DNA from: Bacillota bacterium
GTDB taxonomy: Bacteria; Bacillota; Clostridia; Christensenellales; Aristaeellaceae
DNA length: 5,311 bases
NCBI GenBank assembly: GCA_019137115.1
Contig: JAGVSV010000191.1
Span: forward strand, 1 to 5,311
Reading direction: 5' to 3'
Shown here: in pieces, positions 1 through 5,053 of the stretch
Layout of the letters: each line of letters begins with the position of its first letter
How positions within the stretch are numbered: the stretch's first letter is position 1
The notes under the pieces: generated by a model
Seen by the model: the letters and a program-made list of their open reading frames with translations, nothing else
Told to the model about the DNA's origin: nothing
The model's database searches: none
Made by a program: the position numbers and the translations under genes

Positions 1-890
1 ACGGTGTCCACATGATCACGGACAGGGAATTCGTATCCCGACAGGATGTTGAGCGTCATCAGCGCCACCAGCCCCTGCCCGTTGGGCGGTATCTCGCACA
101 CGTCGTAGCCCCGGTACCGGAAGGCAATGGGCTCCACCCAGTCCACATCGTAGCCGGTGAAGTCCTCTTTGGCGAAAAACCCGCCGTGCCGCTGGCTGTC
201 GGAAACGATCTGTTCCATCAGGCTGCCCTTGTAGAAATCCTCGCCGCTGCTTTGGGCGATGGCATGCAGCGTGCGGGCGTGGTCTGGCAGACGCACCACC
301 TGGCCCGCACCAGGCGCTTCCCCGCCGGGGCAAAAGGTATCAAACCAGGCCGCGAACACGTGGCTGGGCTGCTCGCGCGCGTAGCGGCGGGCGGTCGCGG
401 CCCAACCAAGTGCGGTGCCGGGCGGCACGGGGTAACCCTCCTGCGCGTAGTCGATGGCGGGCGCCAGCGTTTCCGTCAGTTTCAGGGCGCCAAAGCGCTT
501 GGCCAGCGCCGCCCAGCCTTTGACCGCGCCGGGCACCATGGTGGGCGCCCAGCCCAGCGCGGGCATCTGCCCGTTGACGGCATGCGGCGCCATTTTGTCC
601 AGCGTGAGCACCATCGGCGCGCGTCCGCTGGCGTTCAGGCCGTACAGCCTGAGGTCTTTCTGGATCCACACCAGGGCAAAGGCATCGCTGCCCAGGCCGT
701 TGGCGGTGGGTTCCACCACCGTGAGCGCCGCGGCCGTGGCGACGGCGGCGTCCACCGCGTTGCCGCCGCGCTGAAGCATGGCAAGCCCTGCGGCTGCCGC
801 CTGCGGGGTGGACGTGGCCACCATGCCCCGATTGGCGTACACAGGCTGGCGGATCGAAGGATAGGGCAGAAACAGCGGATCAAACTGCAT
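1..890 (-). CDS. ggt: Gamma-glutamyltransferase family protein, YwrD-like (partial, N-terminal 296 aa)
   Basis: This is the N-terminal part of a gamma-glutamyltranspeptidase-family Ntn-hydrolase. The family makes one chain of roughly 520-580 residues that cleaves itself and then hydrolyses or transfers gamma-glutamyl groups, for example from glutathione. Visible family signatures are GMVATS at residues 22-27, the GGNAVDAAVATAAAL block at 42-56, VEPTANGLGSDAFALVW at 59-75 and NASGRAP at 86-92. The Arg of the last motif sits where the substrate-binding Arg of GGT lies. IPPNGQG at 267-273 is also typical. The SDAFALVW form, rather than GGGGF, and the lack of a signal peptide (it begins MQFDPLFLPYPS) point to the cytoplasmic YwrD-like branch. 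The ATG at 890 is preceded by AGGAGG (896-901) at 5-nt spacing. The catalytic Thr and small subunit lie beyond the left edge, so activity cannot be judged. It diverges from the chromate-transporter genes. The family call is firm; the YwrD subgroup is likely. Confidence 0.93.
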   Translation of the reverse strand, partial: MQFDPLFLPYPSIRQPVYANRGMVATSTPQAAAAGLAMLQRGGNAVDAAVATAAALTVVEPTANGLGSDAFALVWIQKDLRLYGLNASGRAPMVLTLDKMAPHAVNGQMPALGWAPTMVPGAVKGWAALAKRFGALKLTETLAPAIDYAQEGYPVPPGTALGWAATARRYAREQPSHVFAAWFDTFCPGGEAPGAGQVVRLPDHARTLHAIAQSSGEDFYKGSLMEQIVSDSQRHGGFFAKEDFTGYDVDWVEPIAFRYRGYDVCEIPPNGQGLVALMTLNILSGYEFPVRDHVDT

Positions 891-895
891 AACGG

Positions 896-901
896 CCTCC
901 T
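896..901 (-). promoter_or_regulatory. Ribosome-binding site of the gamma-glutamyltransferase gene
   Basis: The minus strand reads AGGAGG here, 5 nt before the ATG at 890. It fixes the start, because the other open frames crossing this segment lack such a site. Confidence 0.8.
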
Positions 902-913
902 GCGGAGTAATGG

Positions 914-929
914 GTATGTGAAAGCATAC
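914..929. repeat. Small inverted repeat over the gamma-glutamyltransferase -10 region
   Basis: GTATG (914-918) and CATAC (925-929) are perfect inverted arms separated by 6 nt. The repeat covers the proposed -10 box (923-928) and the expected transcription start (about 916) of the minus-strand gene. It could be an operator or a short hairpin at the mRNA 5' end. With 5-nt arms it could also be chance. Confidence 0.4.
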
Positions 930-951
930 AGGAACTGAAGCAAATTGACAA
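923..951 (-). promoter_or_regulatory. Sigma-A-type promoter for the gamma-glutamyltransferase gene
   Basis: On the minus strand there is TTGTCA (951-946; 5 of 6 consensus matches), a 17-nt spacer, then TATGCT (928-923; 4 of 6). Transcription should start near 916, giving a leader of about 26 nt before the ATG at 890. The -35 hexamer overlaps that of the opposing promoter almost completely. Confidence 0.6.
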
Positions 952-973
952 AAGGGCGGGGCGTTTCTATCAT
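945..973 (+). promoter_or_regulatory. Sigma-A-type promoter for the chromate-transporter operon
   Basis: A perfect -35 TTGACA (945-950), a 17-nt spacer and TATCAT (968-973; 5 of 6 matches to TATAAT) form a near-consensus vegetative promoter. Transcription should start near 980, giving a leader of about 22 nt with AAGGAGG. This also argues against starting the downstream gene at the in-frame TTG at 945, because that TTG is part of the -35 box. Confidence 0.8.
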
Positions 974-990
974 GGGGCGGTTCCCTGGAA

Positions 991-997
991 AAGGAGG
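991..997 (+). promoter_or_regulatory. Ribosome-binding site of the first chromate-transporter gene
   Basis: AAGGAGG ends 4 nt before the ATG at 1002. It decides the start over the upstream in-frame TTG (945) and ATG (972), which lie in or next to the promoter. Confidence 0.8.
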
Positions 998-1001
998 CAA
1001 C

Positions 1002-1556
1002 ATGAACATCTACCTGGACCTGTTCCTGACCTTTGCGCGGGTGGGCGGGCTGACCTTTGGCGGCGGGTATGCCATGCTGCCCATTCTGCAGCGCGAGGTG
1101 GTGGAAAAGCGCAAATGGGTGTCCGAAGCCGACGTGATGGACTATTACGCGATCAGCCAATGCCTGCCGGGCATCATCGCGGTAAACACCTCGCTGTTTA
1201 TCGGCAACAAGATCAAGGGCGTCAAAGGCAGCGTCGCCACAGTGCTGGGCGTGGTGTTCCCTTCGCTGGTCATCATCATGATCCTGGCCGCGTTTTTGAG
1301 CAATTTCACCGATGTGCCGATGGTGAAGCACGCGTTTGCCGGTATCCATGTGTGCGTGTTCGTGCTGATCGTCAACGCCATCTGGAAACTGCGCAAGGGC
1401 GCCATCATTGATTATGTGACACTGGGCTTGTTCATGGCGGTGTTTGCGATGTCCGCCTTTACCAATGTGTCGCCCATCCTGCTGGTGGTGGCATCGGCGT
1501 TCATCGGCGTTGCGCTGTACGGCAGAACGCGGCCGTTTGGAGGCAAGAAGCCATGA
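1002..1556 (+). CDS. chrA: Chromate transporter, short-chain CHR family, first (N-type) half
   Basis: This 184-residue membrane protein belongs to the CHR superfamily (ChrA-like). Long members carry two homologous CHR domains in one chain; short-chain members carry one and usually occur as a gene pair, as here. The signature is clear: FGGGYAMLPIL at residues 19-29, REVVEKRKWVS at 31-41, then YYAISQCLPGIIAVN at 48-62. Hydrophobic segments lie at about 80-99, 112-128, 137-152 and 156-174, besides the partly hydrophobic N-terminal region. The tail is short and basic. The start is set by AAGGAGG at 991-997 and a near-consensus promoter. The stop overlaps the next gene's start (ATGA), so the two halves are probably made in step and act together. 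Characterised members export chromate with proton or sulfate coupling. Whether chromate is the natural substrate in an anaerobe is unknown. Confidence 0.93.
   Translation: MNIYLDLFLTFARVGGLTFGGGYAMLPILQREVVEKRKWVSEADVMDYYAISQCLPGIIAVNTSLFIGNKIKGVKGSVATVLGVVFPSLVIIMILAAFLSNFTDVPMVKHAFAGIHVCVFVLIVNAIWKLRKGAIIDYVTLGLFMAVFAMSAFTNVSPILLVVASAFIGVALYGRTRPFGGKKP
1539..1543 (+). promoter_or_regulatory. Ribosome-binding site of the second chromate-transporter gene, inside the first
   Basis: GGAGG within the last codons of the upstream gene lies 9 nt before the ATG at 1553. It supports coupled translation through the ATGA overlap. Confidence 0.65.
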
Positions 1557-2125
1557 TCTACTGGCAACTGTTTTACGAATTTTTCCTGATTGGCCTGTTC
1601 GCGATCGGCGGCGGCATGGCCACGCTGCCCTTCTTAAGGGACCTGGGCGAGCGCACCGGGTGGTTCACGCCGGCCCAGCTGATCGACATGATCGCGGTGT
1701 CGGAGTCCACGCCCGGCCCCATCGGCATCAACATGGCCACCTATGTGGGCTACACCACGGCAGGCATCCCTGGCTCGGTGCTGGCCACGATGGCGGAAAT
1801 CCTGCCCTCGCTGCTGATTGTCACCGTGATCGCCAAGGTGCTGGAAACCTACCGCGACAGCCGGCTGGTGCAATCCATCTTCTATGGCATCCGCCCGGCG
1901 TCGGTCGGGCTGATCACCTCGGCCGCGCTGTCCATTTTCCTGATCGCTATCCTGCAAATTGATGTATACCATGCCACCCTTCAGGTCATCGACCTGATCC
2001 GCCCCAAGCGCATCCTGTTGGCAGTGGCGCTGTTTTTCGCCATCCGCAAGTGGAAGCCGCACCCGGTGCTGACCATCGCCATTGCCGCGGTGGTGGGGGC
2101 GGTGTTCCGGTTTGCCGACCCCTGA
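1553..2125 (+). CDS. chrA: Chromate transporter, short-chain CHR family, second (C-type) half
   Basis: This is the second single-domain CHR protein (190 residues) of the pair. It repeats the layout of its upstream partner: AIGGGMATLPFL at residues 17-28, TGWFTP at 35-40, then IAVSESTPGPIGIN at 47-60. These align with FGGGYAMLPIL, RKWVS and AISQCLPGIIAVN in the first protein, so the two are paralogues. Hydrophobic segments are at about 72-95, 115-135, 150-164 and 170-186. The ATG overlaps the upstream TGA by 4 nt and follows an internal GGAGG. In known short-chain pairs both proteins are needed for transport and are thought to insert with opposite topology as a heterodimer; that is family knowledge, not visible here. 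No regulator gene is present within the window. Confidence 0.93.
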   Translation: MIYWQLFYEFFLIGLFAIGGGMATLPFLRDLGERTGWFTPAQLIDMIAVSESTPGPIGINMATYVGYTTAGIPGSVLATMAEILPSLLIVTVIAKVLETYRDSRLVQSIFYGIRPASVGLITSAALSIFLIAILQIDVYHATLQVIDLIRPKRILLAVALFFAIRKWKPHPVLTIAIAAVVGAVFRFADP

Positions 2126-2180
2126 TGCACGAATTGGCGCCCGCGATACGTTGAATGGATGCAGACCAACGATTAACCAA

Positions 2181-2187
2181 AGGAGGG
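2181..2187 (+). promoter_or_regulatory. Ribosome-binding site that decides the start of the PepSY/SH3 protein
   Basis: AGGAGGG stands before two in-frame ATGs. The ATG at 2190 is only 3 nt after the GGAGG core, which is cramped. The ATG at 2196 is 9 nt after it and is preferred. Confidence 0.7.
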
Positions 2188-2195
2188 CCATGTTG

Positions 2196-4295
2196 ATGTT
2201 CCGAATGCGCCCCAACCGATTTTTCGCACTGCTGATCGTACTGAGCTTATTGGTAAGCCTGGGGCTGGCGGAAACGGCCGCCACGCCTGAGCCCAGTGAG
2301 CCCCCGGTACCTGCCCTCTCCCTCGCCATCGCCACGATAGCGCCCCGGGAAGGGGATGTAGAAGAAGAGGCCGCCATCGCGGCGGCGCAGAAGTTGCTCG
2401 AGGAATCGCTGGGCATTGACGCGCGGCTGCTGACCAAAGCGGACTTCGCGCTGCGCCTGGGCGGGTTTGACGAAACGCCGCGTGTGGCGGTGGTGACATT
2501 CACATCCGGGGAATCCGCCAGCATTTTCACCGTCACGCTGGACGCGCAAACCGGCGCGCCCATCCGTGCCAGCGAGTTTGATGCTGCGTGCCTGACCACG
2601 CTTCTGTATGAGGACCTCCCGGCGGCGGCGCAAGCGACGCTGGAACCAGCCCCGGAGGAAGCCGTGCCCTTCCCGGCGTTTCTGGCCGACCCTGAGAGCG
2701 CGGCAACCCATGTCACCCAGATGCCCACCGACTATGAAATTCCCATGGGGGTGTACATGAACGGCACGCCGGTCATCGTCACCGGCATCCTGGCCATGGA
2801 TGGCGGGCTGATGTATATGGGCGGCGAAGCCCCGGAGGGCTGGGCGCAGGTGACCATCGGCATGCAGGGCGACTTTGCCGGCATTTCGGGCTTCGTGCCC
2901 GCGCACATGCTGAACCGGGAAGTGGGCACCACCGCGATCTATCAGCTGCCGCAGGGAAAGCTCACCACCGACAGCGCCACGCAGCACGTAAGCCTGTACA
3001 AGTCCGGCAGCCGGAACTCTGACATCCTGGGCGTGTACCGCGAGGGCACGACCGTGCAGGTGATGGGCAGGCTGCGCGACTGGTACCATGCGCGTCTGGG
3101 CAGTCTGACCGGCTTTGTGGAAGTGAAGCACCTCGCGTTTGACGCAAAAACTGAGGAACTTCTAAACGGCCTGCTGCCCGATGCCTTTGACAGCGTGCAG
3201 CCCGGCGTGGAGGATCGTTATCAGAAATACATGACAGCCGTGGACGAGCTGTGGTACAAGTTTGGGGACAGCAACGACTGGCCGCTGTCCATCAAGGCGC
3301 AGTACAGCCAGCTGTCGCTGGACTGGGGCTTTCAGGACGGCCCGGTCAATGTCCTGCCCGGCGAGGGCGAGTTAACGCAGGCGCAGGCAGAAGCCATCGC
3401 CGAGGAAGCCGTCCTCAAGGAATTTGGCATGACCGACCGCGACTATGCCAAGGTGAACGCGCGTTATGCCTACCTGCCCGAGATGCCTGACGAACCGGAG
3501 TGGACATTCCGCTTCAACAGCGTGACGCCGGATAAGCCGGACTGCGCGGTCACGCTTGATAAACAGGGCAAGGTGCTGTCTTTCTGGCAGGACGACGCGC
3601 CGACAAAACCAACGGCCTATGACCCGCTGTCCGACCTGTATATGTACATGGGCGGCACCGAAACTGCCGAAACCGCGGCTGACTTAAGCCGGGAGAAGGC
3701 AGAAGGGATCGCCCTTGAAGTGTATGCCGAGCAGACCGGCGAGAACACCCAGACCGTGCTGGTGCAATCCACGCTCACCGCCAACAACACCAGCCGCTGG
3801 TGGTACGTGACATTCATGCAGCCGGAAACGGTGGATCTGTACAGCTTTGACGTGGTGGTGCTGTCGCCGATGGGCGAGGTGGCCGCGCACACAGCGCGGG
3901 AACAGTATCTGGAGAGCGCGGCATCGGTGGGGATGCTGGACAACCTGGACGAGCTAGAAAGGGAAAAAGGCCGCCTGTTGACCTGGTCGCTGGAGGACAA
4001 ACAGCAGTATGCCCCCGGGATGTGGGGCCTGCCGGGCGAGGACGACATCCCGCAGGAGCAGGCGCTGGCCATCGCCACGCAGTGCCTAACGGACAAGTAT
4101 GGCATCCAGGAAAGCGACCTGGCCAACTGGAAGCCGTTTTACCGCTTTGACATAACGAACGGCCCGCGCTGGATTATTGAGTTCTTTACCGACGAAATCA
4201 TCGCTTCGGACATCCTGACAGGCTATACAGTTACCATTGACGCCCAAACCGGGGACATCCTGGAATCCTGGGCGCCGGAGGAGCAGAACGGGTAA
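2196..4295 (+). CDS. Secreted multidomain protein with PepSY-like repeats and SH3-like domains
   Basis: This 699-residue protein has a signal peptide: basic start, hydrophobic core at about 9-24, likely cut after GLA at 23-25. There is no lipobox Cys, so it is probably released. After an acidic, Pro-rich linker come a PepSY-like unit (about 55-128), an SH3-like unit (about 183-240, with GWAQVTIG and GFVPAHML), a clearer bacterial SH3 unit (about 263-313, with REGTTVQVMGR, DWYHARLG and GFVEV), and three more PepSY-like units (about 393-466, 497-566, 617-692). The first and last units both contain VT(L/I)DAQTG. A longer module beginning WPLSIKAQY (362-370) recurs as WSLEDKQQY (597-605), each followed by LPGE and an AIA helix. 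PepSY domains occur in peptidase propeptides and cell-envelope proteins; SH3 domains often bind peptidoglycan. An extracytoplasmic binding or regulatory role is inferred; no catalytic motif was recognised. It follows the transporter pair closely and may be cotranscribed. An alternative start is 2190. Confidence 0.85.
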   Translation: MFRMRPNRFFALLIVLSLLVSLGLAETAATPEPSEPPVPALSLAIATIAPREGDVEEEAAIAAAQKLLEESLGIDARLLTKADFALRLGGFDETPRVAVVTFTSGESASIFTVTLDAQTGAPIRASEFDAACLTTLLYEDLPAAAQATLEPAPEEAVPFPAFLADPESAATHVTQMPTDYEIPMGVYMNGTPVIVTGILAMDGGLMYMGGEAPEGWAQVTIGMQGDFAGISGFVPAHMLNREVGTTAIYQLPQGKLTTDSATQHVSLYKSGSRNSDILGVYREGTTVQVMGRLRDWYHARLGSLTGFVEVKHLAFDAKTEELLNGLLPDAFDSVQPGVEDRYQKYMTAVDELWYKFGDSNDWPLSIKAQYSQLSLDWGFQDGPVNVLPGEGELTQAQAEAIAEEAVLKEFGMTDRDYAKVNARYAYLPEMPDEPEWTFRFNSVTPDKPDCAVTLDKQGKVLSFWQDDAPTKPTAYDPLSDLYMYMGGTETAETAADLSREKAEGIALEVYAEQTGENTQTVLVQSTLTANNTSRWWYVTFMQPETVDLYSFDVVVLSPMGEVAAHTAREQYLESAASVGMLDNLDELEREKGRLLTWSLEDKQQYAPGMWGLPGEDDIPQEQALAIATQCLTDKYGIQESDLANWKPFYRFDITNGPRWIIEFFTDEIIASDILTGYTVTIDAQTGDILESWAPEEQNG

Positions 4296-4298
4296 AGG

Positions 4299-4985
4299 TT
4301 AGGCCAACTTCCTATGCATCGAATGAAGGAAACCCAGAGCGGCATCGGCAATCAGCCGGTGCCCCTTTTCATTGGGGTGCATGCCGTCCAGGCTGTACAG
4401 CGAGGGCATGTCCGGGGCTTTGAGGAATGCGTCGCGCAGGTCAAACAGCGGGCAGGCCAGCGTCTGCGCCACGCGGCGCACCGCAATCGAGTACCGCTCC
4501 TGCCAGCGGTAGGTATGAGCCACGTCGCCCAAAAACTTCAGGATGTTGCCCGCATTGAGCCCCTCGGTTACCCACGCGAAAAAGCGCTGCGCGTCCAGCG
4601 GCGGCGGGGTCACCAGCAGCGGGCGCAAGCCCCGGTCCCGCACGGCCTGCACAAACGCGGCAAGCTTCTCCTCAAACAACGGCAGTTCCACCTTGGCCGG
4701 GTGCATGATGTCCGGGTTGTTTGCGATGTCCGCCCATGGCATGTTACAGTCATTGCCACCGTACTCAATGGCGATGACCGTCGCCTGAATGTCCCCTGCG
4801 GCCAGGAAATCCTCCAGGCCCTCGGTGATGGTCGCGCCAAACCGCGAGTGGTTATCAATGGAAAGGCTGCCTTCCTGGGACAGGATCCGGCCGAAGTGGT
4901 TGGGCATCACCGCATACCGGCCCCGCGGAATGTCAAAAGCGACTCCGCGGCCGATGGAGTCCCCCCAAAGCGCGATCTTGAGCAT
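4299..4985 (-). CDS. SGNH/GDSL-family hydrolase (probable esterase)
   Basis: This 228-residue protein has the SGNH hydrolase layout. Block I is GDSIGRG at residues 8-14 with nucleophile Ser10; the block II Gly is probably Gly50 in RFGATI; block III is GGND at 76-79 with oxyanion Asn78; block V is DGMHPN at 200-205 with Asp200 and His203. All catalytic positions are therefore present. The family hydrolyses ester bonds in lipids, acylated sugars or acetylated polysaccharides; the substrate cannot be read from this sequence. There is no signal peptide, so it is expected in the cytoplasm. The ATG at 4985 follows AAGGAGGG (4999-4992) and an extended -10 promoter. The frame stays open upstream to 5162, but that stretch crosses the promoter and the divergent gene, so it is not coding. 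Its stop lies 3 nt from the stop of the convergent PepSY/SH3 gene. Confidence 0.92.
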   Translation of the reverse strand: MLKIALWGDSIGRGVAFDIPRGRYAVMPNHFGRILSQEGSLSIDNHSRFGATITEGLEDFLAAGDIQATVIAIEYGGNDCNMPWADIANNPDIMHPAKVELPLFEEKLAAFVQAVRDRGLRPLLVTPPPLDAQRFFAWVTEGLNAGNILKFLGDVAHTYRWQERYSIAVRRVAQTLACPLFDLRDAFLKAPDMPSLYSLDGMHPNEKGHRLIADAALGFLHSMHRKLA

Positions 4986-4991
4986 GCTGTG

Positions 4992-4999
4992 CCCTCCTT
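4992..4999 (-). promoter_or_regulatory. Ribosome-binding site of the SGNH hydrolase gene
   Basis: The minus strand reads AAGGAGGG, with its GGAGG core 7 nt before the ATG at 4985. It selects this start over upstream in-frame ATGs. Confidence 0.8.
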
Positions 5000-5004
5000 G
5001 CCTG

Positions 5005-5034
5005 TGTGCGCCGATTATAGCACAGTTCATGTGC
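5005..5034. repeat. Alternating TGTGC / GCACA / TGTGC half-sites around the SGNH promoter
   Basis: TGTGC occurs at 5005-5009, its reverse complement GCACA at 5020-5024, and TGTGC again at 5030-5034. The middle copy can pair with either neighbour (10-nt and 5-nt spacers). The set brackets the -10 box and the expected start site of the minus-strand gene. It may be an operator for a regulator controlling one or both divergent genes; this is an inference from the pattern alone. Confidence 0.4.
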
Positions 5035-5042
5035 GACAATGA
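5014..5042 (-). promoter_or_regulatory. Extended -10 promoter for the SGNH hydrolase gene
   Basis: On the minus strand there is a perfect extended -10, TG-C-TATAAT (5022-5014). The -35 region at 17-18 nt spacing is poor (TCATTG at 5042-5037, or TTCATT one base further upstream), which suits an extended -10 promoter. Transcription would start near 5007, leaving a leader of about 22 nt that holds the ribosome-binding site. No comparable promoter for the plus-strand gene is evident in this 68-nt gap. Confidence 0.7.
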
Positions 5043-5047
5043 AAGGA
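5042..5047 (+). promoter_or_regulatory. Ribosome-binding site of the sialidase-like gene
   Basis: AAAGGA lies 6 nt before the ATG at 5054. It is weaker than the other sites in the window, but properly spaced. Confidence 0.55.
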
Positions 5048-5053
5048 TGCTGT

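Noticed and set aside
12..938. Long plus-strand open frame of 308 codons opposite the gamma-glutamyltransferase gene
   Set aside because: It is Arg/Gly/His-rich with no recognisable motif and no proper ribosome-binding site, and it lies antisense to a gene with clear family signatures. It is a high-GC shadow frame.
945..1001. Upstream start (TTG at 945) for the first chromate transporter
   Set aside because: The TTG is part of the -35 box, the 19 extra residues do not fit the family, and AAGGAGG sits just before the ATG at 1002.
2126..2195. Possible separate promoter for the PepSY/SH3 gene (TTGAAT followed by TAACCA at 17 nt)
   Set aside because: The -10 matches consensus at only 2 of 6 positions and would lie directly against the ribosome-binding site. 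Read-through from the transporter operon is simpler.
1634..2728. Long minus-strand open frame of 364 codons across the transporter and PepSY/SH3 genes
   Set aside because: It spans two well-supported plus-strand genes, has Ser/Ala/Arg-rich low-complexity composition and shows no conserved domain.
2247..3131. Minus-strand open frame of 294 codons inside the PepSY/SH3 gene
   Set aside because: It is rich in Arg, Gly and His with no motif, and is antisense to a protein with a signal peptide and repeated domains.
4362..4377. CCCC...GGGG hairpin with a T-run as a possible terminator of the PepSY/SH3 transcript
   Set aside because: The stem is only 4 bp, the T-run lies in the loop rather than after the stem, and it sits in the conserved HPNEKG coding segment of the SGNH gene.
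4314..5042. Plus-strand open frame of 242 codons opposite the SGNH hydrolase
   Set aside because: The opposite strand carries all four SGNH motifs in order; this frame has no domain and runs through the promoter region.
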